Of a DNA stretch of 64,000 bases, positions 54,435 through 62,280 are shown piece after piece; the first letter of the stretch is position 1; every line of letters begins with the position of its first letter. A program made the position numbers and the translations under genes. Under the pieces are notes generated by a model. That model was not told the origin of the DNA and did no database searches. It was given only the letters and a program-made list of their open reading frames with translations. The stretch is from NCBI GenBank assembly GCA_902773005.1, contig CACYCS010000004.1, forward strand, positions 31,536-95,535, written 5' to 3'. Source of the stretch: an uncultured Erysipelotrichaceae bacterium (GTDB lineage: Bacteria > Bacillota_I > Bacilli_A > RFN20 > CAG-826).

Positions 54435-55287
54435 ATTCGTTTTGGGGCGATACGTCCCTTATGATTCTTGGATCCACCGCATGGATCCCCGCATCAAACT
54501 AGCTGCGACAGTTTGCCTCATGGTCTGCTTGTTCCTCAATTATGGAACTTGGTCTATGACCGCGGTCGTCGGAGGGTTTTTCTTCATCCTCGCCGCGGTA
54601 TTGCTCCGCTGCACCCACATGAGGATCGTCGATGTATTGAAGTCGCTCCGCTCGATGTGGTTCATGATTCTGTTCCTGCTTATTATTTACGTCGTCGTCC
54701 CTAGGTCGAACCACACTTTGCCTGAGGCATGGAACCTAAATGGCTGGGTCGTGTATTGGGATTCGTTCGCCGAGGCGGCGAAAATCATGTTTAGGCTCAT
54801 CACCATGGTCATGATCACGATGACGCTCACCGCCGCGACGAAGCCACTAGATCTCACTTATGCGCTCGAATGGTATATGACCCCGCTTAAGGTCATCCAT
54901 TTCCCCGCAGCCGAGATCGCGATGACCATTTCGATTGCCCTAAGGTTCATTCCGACTTTGCTAGAAGATACCAACCGCGTCATGAAGGCCCAAGCCTCTA
55001 GAGGCGTCGATATGGAACATGGCAAGCTCATGAAGAAGATCACGGGGATCACCTCGCTTATCATCCCGCTATTCGTCTCCAGCTTCATGCGTTCAGAAGA
55101 ACTCGCGAACGCTATGGAATGCAGAGGATATGATCCTGCTGCGAAAAGGACGAGATACCGCAAATTGAAGTTCAGATTCTCCGATTTCGTGGTACTGGTC
55201 CTCGTGAATGCCCTTCTAGCAGGCTGCATCTATATGGCAGTTACCCATTTCGACGTGTTCGCTTTGTTTGGGGTAAACGCGTTATGA
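54424..55287 (+). CDS. ecfT: ECF transporter transmembrane subunit EcfT
   Basis: 287 aa starting at GTG 54424 inside the end of ecfA2. Membrane helices at both ends flank the long coupling region, with the ASRG-type motif in MKAQASRGVDMEHGK and ECRGYD near the end, which dock in the EcfA grooves. Completes the ECF module. The order ecfA1-ecfA2-ecfT-truA is conserved in Bacillota, where rplM-rpsI often follow; here about 5 kb of other genes intervene. Confidence 0.93.
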   Translation: MAAKFVLGRYVPYDSWIHRMDPRIKLAATVCLMVCLFLNYGTWSMTAVVGGFFFILAAVLLRCTHMRIVDVLKSLRSMWFMILFLLIIYVVVPRSNHTLPEAWNLNGWVVYWDSFAEAAKIMFRLITMVMITMTLTAATKPLDLTYALEWYMTPLKVIHFPAAEIAMTISIALRFIPTLLEDTNRVMKAQASRGVDMEHGKLMKKITGITSLIIPLFVSSFMRSEELANAMECRGYDPAAKRTRYRKLKFRFSDFVVLVLVNALLAGCIYMAVTHFDVFALFGVNAL

Positions 55288-56024
55288 AGTGCTTTGGCAT
55301 CGTCTCGTATTATGGCCATGCCTATAATGGCTTTCAGCGGCAGAAGAATGGCCTTCCTAGCATCCAAGCTGAGCTAGAAAGGGCCTTGTCCTACGCTCTT
55401 GGGAAAGAGACTCTCATCAAAGCAGCGGGAAGAACCGATACGGGCGTGAACGCAATCGGGCAAACGTTCTCATTTTCCGCAGACCGCCTGCTGAAACTGG
55501 ACATATTGAACCGTCTGTTGCCGCAAGACATCAAAGTCACTTATCTCGCCGAATGCGACCCTAGCTTCGATGCCAGGCATTCTAGCCTAGGCAAGGTATA
55601 TGAATATCGCTTCACCACCAAAGGCAGGGATCCCTTCATGTTTGGACGGATTGCCCAGCTAGAAGCCGATGTCTTTGATTTGAATGCATTTGAAGCGGCG
55701 TTACGCAAGTTCGAAGGGAAGCATGACTTCCGTAACTTCACGACCAAGAAAGAGGACATCGATGGTTTCGTTAGGACGATAGAAACCATTGGGTTCCAAT
55801 ATGACGAAAACGCATCCACGGGGTGCGTAACTTGGAAGGCAAATGGCTTTATGACCTATCAGATTCGCCTCATGATGGGCGCGGCTTTCAAATGTGCGTT
55901 CCATCGCTTAAACGCAGACGAGATTCCTATGTTAATCGATGCACGTCCCCGCCGGATTGTTTCTTACAAGGCTCCGGCGGAAGGGCTATATCTAGTGGAG
56001 GTGCTTTATGACAAACGCCCCTAA
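55284..56024 (+). CDS. truA: tRNA pseudouridine synthase A
   Basis: 246 aa. It modifies U38-U40 of tRNAs. YYGHAYNGFQRQKNGLPSIQAELE, the catalytic Asp in GRTDTGVNAIGQ, FDARHSSLGKVYEYR and YQIRLMMGAAF are the family landmarks. It overlaps ecfT by 4 nt and the PHP phosphatase gene by 17 nt. Confidence 0.95.
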   Translation: MKCFGIVSYYGHAYNGFQRQKNGLPSIQAELERALSYALGKETLIKAAGRTDTGVNAIGQTFSFSADRLLKLDILNRLLPQDIKVTYLAECDPSFDARHSSLGKVYEYRFTTKGRDPFMFGRIAQLEADVFDLNAFEAALRKFEGKHDFRNFTTKKEDIDGFVRTIETIGFQYDENASTGCVTWKANGFMTYQIRLMMGAAFKCAFHRLNADEIPMLIDARPRRIVSYKAPAEGLYLVEVLYDKRP

Positions 56025-56829
56025 ATTCAACATTCATACCCACACCTATCGCTGTGGCCATGCGACTGGGCAAGACCATGAATACGTCGAAGCCGCCTAC
56101 CAAAATGGAGTCCGTTATCTTGGATTTTCTGATCACGTATTCCTCCCTGGCCGTTCTGACCCGCACATGAGAGGCGATTATTCGCTTCTTGACGATTATC
56201 TATCGTCCATCCGCGGCCTTGCTGATGAATTCAAAGACAAGATGACCATCAAGGTTGGCTTTGAGGCCGAGTGGTACCACCAAGAATACGAAGCCTATTA
56301 CCAAGACCTATTACAATCAGGCAAGATCGATTATCTGATCCTTGGCCAGCATTGCTGCATCCTGAACAACCGTTTCTTCGGCTATGGATACATGGCCGAT
56401 GACGATCAATTGCTCGATCGCTACGCAAACGATTTGATCGCCGGAATGGAGTCGGGCCTATTCACTTACGTCTGCCATCCAGACATATTCCTCGTCTTCA
56501 TCGGAGGCTGGACCGCTAAGTGCATCGAAATCACTCACCGCATCTGCAAAGCCGCGAAATCCCTGCAAATCCCGCTAGAAATCAATATGGGTGCCAGCCG
56601 CTATAGGGGCAAGAACCGTCCTGACGATCCTCTGATCCCAGTCTATCCTTACCCCAAGTTCTGGGAGATCGCTAAGCAATACGATATCCCTGTGATCATT
56701 GGAGTCGATGCCCATAGCCCAGACGAATTCGCTTCCTCGGACTATAACTGGGTCCGCGCATTCATCAAGTGGATGGGATTAAGGCTATTGGACGAGGTAG
56801 AACTACGCAATCCATATGCCCCGAAATAA
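56008..56829 (+). CDS. PHP-domain phosphatase, histidinol-phosphatase (HisJ/HisK)-like
   Basis: 273 aa. The metal site motifs NIHTHTYRCGHATG (HxH), LGFSDHVFLP (SDH), GFEAEW, ILGQHCC, VCHPD and GVDAHSP are complete for the HisJ/HisK family. No other histidine genes are near, so histidinol phosphate may not be the true substrate. GGAGG lies 7 nt upstream, within truA. Confidence 0.85.
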   Translation: MTNAPKFNIHTHTYRCGHATGQDHEYVEAAYQNGVRYLGFSDHVFLPGRSDPHMRGDYSLLDDYLSSIRGLADEFKDKMTIKVGFEAEWYHQEYEAYYQDLLQSGKIDYLILGQHCCILNNRFFGYGYMADDDQLLDRYANDLIAGMESGLFTYVCHPDIFLVFIGGWTAKCIEITHRICKAAKSLQIPLEINMGASRYRGKNRPDDPLIPVYPYPKFWEIAKQYDIPVIIGVDAHSPDEFASSDYNWVRAFIKWMGLRLLDEVELRNPYAPK

Positions 56830-56908
56830 AAAATTATTTCGTGGGTCAATCCGCAGTGATATAGTAACAATCGCAAATTAGAAGGAACTAAGGAGAAATC
56901 AAAATACT

Positions 56909-57616
56909 ATGGGAAGGCATTTCGAAGTAAGGGCCGCGGCGATGGCCGCATCGGCCAAAGCCAAATCCGCAATCTACATGCGCGCCTCAAAGGAGATCTA
57001 CGCCGCTGCCAAAAGCGGTGAGCCCGATCCCGCGAGCAACCTCGCGCTAAGGGCCGCGATCGAAAAATATCGCAAGCAGTGCCCCAAAGACGTCATCGAC
57101 CGCGCCATTGAAAAGGCCAAAGGCGGAGACGTCGTCGCCTATATCCCGGGCCGCTATGAATTCATGGGCCCCGGGGGAAGTAACATCATCGTCGATACCT
57201 TGACCGACAACGTCAATAGGGCGCTAGTCACCGTTAGGACCATCGTGAGCAAGAAAGGCGGGAAGATGGCTTCCGTCGCCTATAGCTTCGAGCATCGCGG
57301 AGTCTTGAACTTCAAAGGCCCCGGCCGCGACGAAGTGGAAGAAGCCCTCGTGTTCGGAGACGTCGATGTCGCAAGTGTCACAATCGATGAATCCGGCGAA
57401 CTTGAAGTCCTCGTGAACCCCTCTGATCTAGAGAAAGCCAAAGCCGTCCTCAAGGATCTCGGTGTTGAAGACTATGATCGTTCCGAGACCATGATGTACC
57501 CCAACGAATGGATCACCGTGGAAGGCGAAGATCTCCAGAAGCTCAAAGACATGATGGAAGCCCTCGACGAAGCCGAGGACGTCCAAGCCGTCTACACCAA
57601 CGTCGAGAATCTCTAA
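56909..57616 (+). CDS. YebC/PmpR family protein, YeeN-like
   Basis: 235 aa. YMRASKEIYAAAKSGEPDPASNLALRAAIEKY and VIDRAIEKAKGGD match the YeeN branch of the YebC/PmpR family. The C-terminal domains include EGHRG-like MASVAYSFEHRGVL. Members bind DNA or act on translation, and recent work links YebC-type proteins to ribosomes on proline-rich stretches; which role applies here is unknown. AAGGAG precedes the ATG, TATAGT lies further upstream, and a terminator follows. Confidence 0.88.
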   Translation: MGRHFEVRAAAMAASAKAKSAIYMRASKEIYAAAKSGEPDPASNLALRAAIEKYRKQCPKDVIDRAIEKAKGGDVVAYIPGRYEFMGPGGSNIIVDTLTDNVNRALVTVRTIVSKKGGKMASVAYSFEHRGVLNFKGPGRDEVEEALVFGDVDVASVTIDESGELEVLVNPSDLEKAKAVLKDLGVEDYDRSETMMYPNEWITVEGEDLQKLKDMMEALDEAEDVQAVYTNVENL

Positions 57617-57630
57617 TTCACATTACGAAC

Positions 57631-57668
57631 AAAACGTGCCCACGCCCAAAAACATGAGCACGTTTTTT
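57631..57668 (+). terminator. Terminator after yebC-like gene
   Basis: AAAACGTGC (57631-57639) and GCACGTTTT (57658-57666) pair across an 18 nt loop, followed by more T. Confidence 0.85.
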
Positions 57669-57677
57669 CTTACCCGG

Positions 57678-57696
57678 TGCCCAGCCTGTACTTCAG
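57678..57696 (+). repeat. Shared post-terminator word, copy 1
   Basis: GGTGCCCAGCCTGTACTTC, 10 nt after the yebC terminator T run. It is 18 of 19 identical to words at 61856 and 63807, which also follow terminators next to ATPase cassettes. Confidence 0.75.
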
Positions 57697-57847
57697 AGCG
57701 CGCGCCAAAGCGACTTGGCTTCGAACGTTGCTAAATCGTTTCTGATCACTTGATTTTTAGCGCGGAATCAATGCGAGAAAGCCACGGATAACAATCTCAT
57801 CCGCCTTTCCGTTTGATGGAATCCTTATCATGCCAGAGGTGCAAGAA

Positions 57848-58912
57848 TCAGCTAAATTTTCTTGCGAGGCGAGGGTAGTGGGACAGCATGAATTCGCCTA
57901 GCCTAGGCAGATTCAATTCGAACGTTGCCCTTTTCCCTGATGCGATGATGCCTTTGCGCGACAGGCTCTGCTTGTAATTGGAGACGTTGTCCTCGTTTAG
58001 TATTTTAGCTTTGAATAGCTCTTGATTCGACGCAGGCCCATTTATGGCAAGAAACGCGATAATCTCTTTTTCTTTTGGTGTCAGCTCTTCGGCGAGCTTG
58101 ATGTAAACGCCTTCCTCGAGATAGTAATCGAAGTCCGCGATCACGGCATCATCAAGCTTGGTTTTCTCTTGCTTGATGAGGATATAGCCGAGGCATTGAA
58201 AGGCGAATGCATAGCCTTTGGTGAATTCCGCAAGCACGATCGCCTCCTTCATTCCTATATTAAGGGCATCCGAAAAGGTTACTGCGATTGGCTTGAGATT
58301 CAATGGGCCTAGGTACACTTTGGGGCTCCTTTGCAGGAAGGTAAGGCCATCGCGGCTTTGAATATGGTTGAAACTCGAATAAAGCCCCGTCATGGCTAAG
58401 AAGATGTCCAGCTTTTTACTGCGAAGGGATTGGAATTCTTTTACAAATACTTCGACATATTCGTTGAGCTCAACATCGTCAATTGCAACAAGAACCTTGA
58501 TATTGTGCTTCTGAAGCTTTGCAAACATTTTTTGCAGTAGCACAGGCAAACTTGAAACATGTTCCTTTCCTCTTAAGGTTAAGGTAGCAAAGGAGAATGA
58601 AAAGCTGAACTCCGCGGATATGTCTTTTCGAACAGTCTTAATGCGATCGTCTATGATTGATGCGAGTTGGGCAAGCAGGTTGTCTTTGCAATTCAAGTCA
58701 GCGACAATCCAGTTCTTGCTGGTAGAGAACGAATTAGAGATTTCGCTGAGCATTACGGTTTTCCCACACCCTCTTGGACCAAGTATTGCGTACATATGGG
58801 ATGAGGGGCTTGGCGATTCGAAATCCTCTTTTATCTGGATTAATTCCGCGAACCTATCTACGTATTTCGGCGGCTGGACGCCAAATTCTAGTGAGAAGGG
58901 ATTGATTGCCAT
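57848..58912 (-). CDS. AAA/archaeal-type ATPase with C-terminal winged helix (phased-repeat type)
   Basis: 354 aa. NPFSLEFGVQPPKYVDR at the start, P-loop GPRGCGKT (45-52), Walker B VLVAIDD (about 140-146), FTKGYAFAFQCLGYIL and a C-terminal winged-helix-like domain (EKEIIAFLAINGPASNQELF) parallel the 40.1 kb gene throughout. The Walker B acidic residue after Asp is Asp instead of Glu (IDDV against IDEA), which may alter hydrolysis. It is encoded opposite to its neighbours, and array 2 starts 32 bp upstream of its ATG. Confidence 0.82.
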   Translation of the reverse strand: MAINPFSLEFGVQPPKYVDRFAELIQIKEDFESPSPSSHMYAILGPRGCGKTVMLSEISNSFSTSKNWIVADLNCKDNLLAQLASIIDDRIKTVRKDISAEFSFSFSFATLTLRGKEHVSSLPVLLQKMFAKLQKHNIKVLVAIDDVELNEYVEVFVKEFQSLRSKKLDIFLAMTGLYSSFNHIQSRDGLTFLQRSPKVYLGPLNLKPIAVTFSDALNIGMKEAIVLAEFTKGYAFAFQCLGYILIKQEKTKLDDAVIADFDYYLEEGVYIKLAEELTPKEKEIIAFLAINGPASNQELFKAKILNEDNVSNYKQSLSRKGIIASGKRATFELNLPRLGEFMLSHYPRLARKFS

Positions 58913-58943
58913 AATTGATGCCTCGCTTCAAGAAGAATGTTTC

Positions 58944-59088
58944 ACACATTTTCACACATTCTGACACATTTTAACACATTTCAAAAAATCTAACACATTT
59001 TCACACATTTTCACACATTTTCACACATTTCAAAAATTCTGACACATTTTCACACATTTTCACACATTCCGACACATTTCAACACAGA
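58944..59088 (-). repeat. Helically phased direct-repeat array 2 (ACACATT words, 49 bp super-repeat)
   Basis: Plus-strand ACACATT words start at 58944, 58954, 58964, 58974, 58993, 59003, 59013, 59023, 59042, 59052, 59062 and 59072, with a degenerate one at 59082. Steps are 10, 10, 10, 19, 10, 10, 10, 19, 10, 10, 10, 10, so three groups of four repeat every 49 bp. A-rich 9 bp spacers (CAAAAA) fill the long steps. It lies directly upstream of the minus-strand ATPase. Confidence 0.93.
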
Positions 59089-59129
59089 GTTAGATATTGG
59101 CGGAATAAATACTATAAATGCAATGAATG

Positions 59130-60077
59130 TCACTTCAGTTTCTCAAATCTCTCTAACATCAATGATATGAATCTCTGCTTGTATTCTTTGCTTAAATAGG
59201 ACTTTTCAACCGCGTCTTCGAATTTTTCTTGTAAAGAAAACAGTCGGGATACCATCTTTCTCAAGACTCGTTCTTCAACCCTGACGCTTTCGCTACCAGC
59301 AGACGCAAGACGCAAGAAGTCCTCAAAAACTATCCCCTTCTTCTTGCCGTTAAGCGTAAGCGCCGTCTCTTCAAGATCGCTAGGGAACACCAGGTTAACA
59401 GGCAAGAGGTCATAGGCAGGAGAAAGGCAATATCCGGATCCTTTATCCCACAACGAGAAGTTCTTCAGGTGCATGTCGCTATTTAGAGTTAGGAAACAGA
59501 ATATGAGGCGGTACAGGTATTCTGCCGCATCGAGTTTAGGGCGGCAGGAATAGGAAGCAATGACCTTCTTTGCAGCCTCATAGCTTCCAATATATTTGTC
59601 TTCGGTCAAATGGAGAGATAATTGGCAGAAATCCTCCATTGGGATCTTCCTTTCCCCCTCTCGATCGATTCTCTTGCAGATATATGCAAGTCCATTGTCT
59701 AATGCAATAAGGCCATGAGGAACCGTAGGTATTCCCGCGATATCCGCTAACTGCATAACGAGGTTCTCGCTTTCGGGAAAGTAGGGGCCTTCGGGTGATT
59801 GAGGCTTAAGCAAATAACCCGCAGGGTATCCGACCATCGTTAGTTTATGGTTCCCGCTTTTGATGAACCCAATCGAAAGCTTCTTTTGAACTCCAGAAAC
59901 GGTTGTTCCATGCTCAACATGCTGCATCGCTGTCGCCAAAAAAGCTTCGTCACTGAGCTGAATATTTGGCAACGAATCGCATCCGAAAACATGCCGCATC
60001 GCGCCTTTTGTCCACCCGATTTCTTTTTCCGTTCCAGATAAGGGTTTTCCTGTGCTCAGGCAATAATCATACGGCAT
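59130..60077 (-). CDS. hipT: HipT-like Ser/Thr kinase toxin of a HipBST module
   Basis: 315 aa, the short HipT size lacking the N-terminal subdomain found in HipA. The Gly-rich loop GTTVSGVQKKLS carries T59-V60-S61 where characterised HipT has its Ser-x-Ser autophosphorylation pair. K91 (LLKPQ) binds ATP; D201 and N206 (SDMHLKN) and D223 (AYDLLP) complete the kinase site. E. coli HipT phosphorylates tryptophanyl-tRNA synthetase; the target here is unknown. ATG 60077 is chosen, overlapping hipS by 11 nt. Confidence 0.88.
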   Translation of the reverse strand: MPYDYCLSTGKPLSGTEKEIGWTKGAMRHVFGCDSLPNIQLSDEAFLATAMQHVEHGTTVSGVQKKLSIGFIKSGNHKLTMVGYPAGYLLKPQSPEGPYFPESENLVMQLADIAGIPTVPHGLIALDNGLAYICKRIDREGERKIPMEDFCQLSLHLTEDKYIGSYEAAKKVIASYSCRPKLDAAEYLYRLIFCFLTLNSDMHLKNFSLWDKGSGYCLSPAYDLLPVNLVFPSDLEETALTLNGKKKGIVFEDFLRLASAGSESVRVEERVLRKMVSRLFSLQEKFEDAVEKSYLSKEYKQRFISLMLERFEKLK

Positions 60078-60393
60078 CGCTAGCGTCCTCCACCGATACG
60101 TTGCCGATTGGGTCATGGCAGCAGACGAGCAATAGGCCCATCCTGTCGCGTGGATTCAATTTCCATGATCTTGTCGCAACTTCTAATAGCCACCCTTCGG
60201 GAATAAGACCATCGAAGAACGGGAACATCGTTTTCGATAGATAAGGCCGAGACGTCAAAGGAAGCGTAAGGCTCACGGGCAAAGCCTCTTCCTTAGATAG
60301 ATATGCTTGATCATATTCGAACGCGTATCCATCATCGTCTTCTCTGATCACGCCAGCATATATGCCTCCGACAAATACTTTTCCGCGTCTCAT
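60067..60393 (-). CDS. hipS: HipS-like antitoxin (HipA N-terminal subdomain protein)
   Basis: 108 aa. It consists only of the HipA N-terminal subdomain (GKVFVGGIYAGVIRED, PVSLTLPLTSRPYLSK, FFDGLIPEGW, DPIGNVSV). In HipBST systems this separate subunit is the antitoxin that blocks the kinase. It starts at ATG 60393 in 4 nt overlap with hipB; the ORF's earlier ATG would lie inside hipB. Confidence 0.88.
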   Translation of the reverse strand: MRRGKVFVGGIYAGVIREDDDGYAFEYDQAYLSKEEALPVSLTLPLTSRPYLSKTMFPFFDGLIPEGWLLEVATRSWKLNPRDRMGLLLVCCHDPIGNVSVEDASDAV

Positions 60394-60596
60394 TTCTTTT
60401 TGTCCTCCACGGGTTCGAGATGGCACGAAAACATCGACAAGGCGGCCTCGACTTTATCGAGGCGGACCGTTTTCTTCCCTTGTTCCAGTTCACGAATGAA
60501 GCGTAACCCAAGCCCGCTTCGGAGTGCGAATTCCTGCTGGGTGAGCCCAGCTTCCCTTCTTTTTGCCTTCAAGTATTTGCCGATAATGTTTTTCAT
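60390..60596 (-). CDS. hipB: HipB-like helix-turn-helix regulator
   Basis: 68 aa Cro/C1-type HTH: KYLKAKRREAGLTQQEFALRSGLGLRFIRELEQGKKTVRLDKVEAAL is the HipB hallmark. It represses the hipBST operon and augments neutralisation in studied systems. The start at 60596 is taken because TATTAT ends 6 nt upstream; codons before it lie in the promoter. First gene of a fully overlapping three-gene operon. Confidence 0.9.
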   Translation of the reverse strand: MKNIIGKYLKAKRREAGLTQQEFALRSGLGLRFIRELEQGKKTVRLDKVEAALSMFSCHLEPVEDKKK

Positions 60597-60608
60597 AAAC
60601 AAATAATA
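60594..60608 (-). promoter_or_regulatory. Leaderless promoter of hipBST
   Basis: Minus-strand TATTAT (60608 to 60603), 6 nt before ATG 60596. A TTGTTT 16 nt further upstream can serve as -35. The first operator covers the spacer. Confidence 0.6.
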
Positions 60609-60624
60609 CACCCGATAAGGTATA
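60607..60624. promoter_or_regulatory. hipB operator candidate O1
   Basis: TACACC-N6-GGTATA, a near-perfect inverted repeat over the -10/-35 spacer of the hipBST promoter. It resembles in layout the E. coli HipB operator TATCC-N8-GGATA. Confidence 0.6.
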
Positions 60625-60647
60625 AAACAAGTATTATGAAGGTAAAA

Positions 60648-60665
60648 TATACCCGAACGGGTGCA
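60648..60665. promoter_or_regulatory. hipB operator candidate O2
   Basis: TATACC-N6-GGTGCA, with inner perfect ACCCG-AA-CGGGT. The same half-site words as O1, offset by 41 bp (about four helical turns). Confidence 0.6.
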
Positions 60666-60716
60666 AAACACTCTATTTCAGCAAACCGCTTTATCGACGA
60701 CCCGCTTCAACACTCA

Positions 60717-60796
60717 GCAACTTTTTGCCGTTTTCAGCAACTCATTGCAACTCGAAGCAACTTTTTGCCGTTTTCAGCAACTCACTACAACTTCCC
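60717..60796. repeat. Helically phased repeat array 3 (GCAACT words), no ATPase attached
   Basis: Eight consecutive decamers, five starting GCAACT (60717, 60737, 60747, 60757, 60777), one ACAACT (60787) and two GCCGTT (60727, 60767). A 29 bp block from 60716 recurs at 60756. It lies between the hipBST promoter and the rplM promoter. The 355 bp from 60597 to 60951 otherwise holds the operators and the rplM leader. Confidence 0.85.
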
Positions 60797-60835
60797 TCCC
60801 ATTCTGTGCACCATGCACAACCAAAAATCATTATC

Positions 60836-60864
60836 TTGCATTCATATACGCATGCGCGGATAAT
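60836..60864 (+). promoter_or_regulatory. Promoter of rplM-rpsI
   Basis: TTGCAT (60836-60841), a 17 nt spacer and GATAAT (60859-60864). The leader of about 80 nt contains a TTTGAAC...GTTCGAA pairing and ends in AAAGGAG; it may host ribosomal-protein autoregulation. Confidence 0.6.
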
Positions 60865-60951
60865 ATCGCACGGCACTACTTTGAACGAGTAAACCCCGGT
60901 AAAGTTAAAAGTTCGAATAACAGTCAAGACAAAACAAAAGGAGAAAACACC

Positions 60952-61395
60952 ATGCAGCGTCAAACGACCATGGCGAAGAAAGAGACGATCCAGCGCAACT
61001 GGTTCCTCGTCGATGCCACGGATATCCCTCTTGGCCGCCTTGCTTCCAAGCTTGCGGTCATCCTCATGGGTAAAGATAAGACCATCTACACCCCGAACGT
61101 CGATTGCGGCGACAACGTCATCGTGATCAACGCTTCCAAAGTCAAGCTCACCGGCAATCACCCCGAGAGCAAGAAGAACTACTACAACGTCTCGCAGTAT
61201 AACGGCGGCCTCCGCACCCGTTCCGCAGGCGTCATGAAGGAAGAGTTCCCCGTCGAGCTCATCGAGCGCGCCGTCTGGGGCATGCTTCCGAAAGGCCCCC
61301 TTGGCCGCTCCATCATCAAGAAGCTCCACGTCTACGAAGGCGCCGAGCACAAGCAGCAGGCTCAGAACCCTCAGGTCCTGGACCTCAGCAAATAA
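60952..61395 (+). CDS. rplM: 50S ribosomal protein L13
   Basis: 147 aa. RNWFLVDATDIPLGRLASKLAVILMGKDK, VIVINASKVKLTG, NGGLRTRSAG and AVWGMLPKGPLGR are the L13 signature. ATG 60952 follows AAAGGAG; the frame is open far upstream but the repeats and promoter there are not coding. rpsI follows after 14 nt. Confidence 0.96.
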   Translation: MQRQTTMAKKETIQRNWFLVDATDIPLGRLASKLAVILMGKDKTIYTPNVDCGDNVIVINASKVKLTGNHPESKKNYYNVSQYNGGLRTRSAGVMKEEFPVELIERAVWGMLPKGPLGRSIIKKLHVYEGAEHKQQAQNPQVLDLSK

Positions 61396-61409
61396 GGAGA
61401 TAACCAACC

Positions 61410-61799
61410 ATGGCTGACAAAAAGTACTATGGCACCGGCCGCCGCAAATCCGCGGTCGCTCGCGTCTACCTCACTGCCGGCAAAGGCAAGATCGTCGTCA
61501 ACGGCAAGCCCGTCGATGAATACATGCCCTTCCCGACCCTCGTCCTCGATCTGAAGCAGCCCCTCGCCGCCATTAATGGCGCCGACCGCTACGATGTCGA
61601 GTGCACCGTCATCGGCGGTGGATTCACCGGCCAGGCCGAAGCGATCCGCCTCGGCATCGCCCGCGCCCTTCTCGAAGCTGGCGAAGATCGTGCCGCCCTC
61701 AAAGTCGCTGGACTTCTCACCCGTGATGCCCGCGTCAAAGAGAGGAAGAAATACGGTCTCAAAGGCGCCCGTCGCGCTCCGCAGTTCTCCAAGCGTTAA
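61410..61799 (+). CDS. rpsI: 30S ribosomal protein S9
   Basis: 129 aa. [19 protein letters not shown] at the start, [23 protein letters not shown], and the basic C-terminus [27 protein letters not shown], whose tail contacts P-site tRNA. AAGGAG upstream. The 3' end and terminator of this gene recur, degraded, at 63.7 kb. Confidence 0.96.
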   Translation: MADKKYYGTGRRKSAVARVYLTAGKGKIVVNGKPVDEYMPFPTLVLDLKQPLAAINGADRYDVECTVIGGGFTGQAEAIRLGIARALLEAGEDRAALKVAGLLTRDARVKERKKYGLKGARRAPQFSKR

Positions 61800-61818
61800 T
61801 CGCTTCCAGACAATCATC

Positions 61819-61850
61819 AAGGTTCTCGGAATATCCCCGGGGACCTTTTT
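61819..61850 (+). terminator. Terminator of rplM-rpsI
   Basis: AAGGTTCTCGG (61819-61829) pairs imperfectly with CCGGGGACCTT (61837-61847), followed by TTT. Confidence 0.7.
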
Positions 61851-61855
61851 CTATT

Positions 61856-61874
61856 GGTGCCCAGCCTGTATTTC
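61856..61874 (+). repeat. Shared post-terminator word, copy 2
   Basis: GGTGCCCAGCCTGTATTTC directly after the rpsI terminator. From here to the ATPase promoter at 62248 there is about 370 bp in which I can support no gene. Confidence 0.75.
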
Positions 61875-62247
61875 CTTGCCAAGACTCGTTATTGAAGACG
61901 ATTCAAAATTAGTACCGCAGTACCAATCATTATTAATTAGCCCATGAAGATCTATCACAGCAGCAAAATGATCAGAGAGTTGCCTTTGCCTCGTCTCTCC
62001 GCGCCTAGTAACAACTTGTCCAAGCTTTCCGCTTCTTCCTTCATTACTTTGGCCAAAATCTGCCACGTAAGGGTAGAGACAATGGCTGAAACTAGAATTA
62101 ACGGTTAAGAAGTCCTAGCCCTGTGCCTTCTGGCGGACGGTCCGCTTTTTGATGCAACCCACCCATAGTCTAGATCTTTCAAGCGTTTTAAAAGTGGCCA
62201 AATCGCGATATAGATACTCGCTACAATCGCGTCAGGATTTATTTCCG

Positions 62248-62275
62248 TTGAAACAACCGATTTACATAGTAAAAT
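62248..62275 (+). promoter_or_regulatory. Promoter of the 62.3 kb ATPase
   Basis: TTGAAA (62248-62253), a 16 nt spacer and TAAAAT (62270-62275). The leader then contains the two 15 bp repeats and a GGAGG site. Confidence 0.6.
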
Positions 62276-62280
62276 ATAGA

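Larger units (their letters stand above)
61774..61882 (+). repeat. Flanking duplication copy A (rpsI 3' end, terminator and downstream word)
   Basis: A 109 bp segment running from within the last codons of rpsI through the terminator to CCTTGCCAA. It is repeated at 63727-63833 with about 15 differences. Confidence 0.88.

Noticed and set aside
58944..59088. The ACACATT array looked CRISPR-like at first sight.
   Set aside because: Units are 10 bp with no unique spacers, the long steps are A-rich and similar to one another, and no cas genes are near. The same applies to the 29 bp units at 39972-40110, whose intervening segments are not spacer-like.
61944..62108. A 54-codon ORF beginning MKIYHSSK in the rpsI-ATPase gap.
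   Set aside because: The first residues recall DUF3990 starts but the rest does not, there is no ribosome site, and the gap looks like decayed DNA. Not enough to call a gene or pseudogene.
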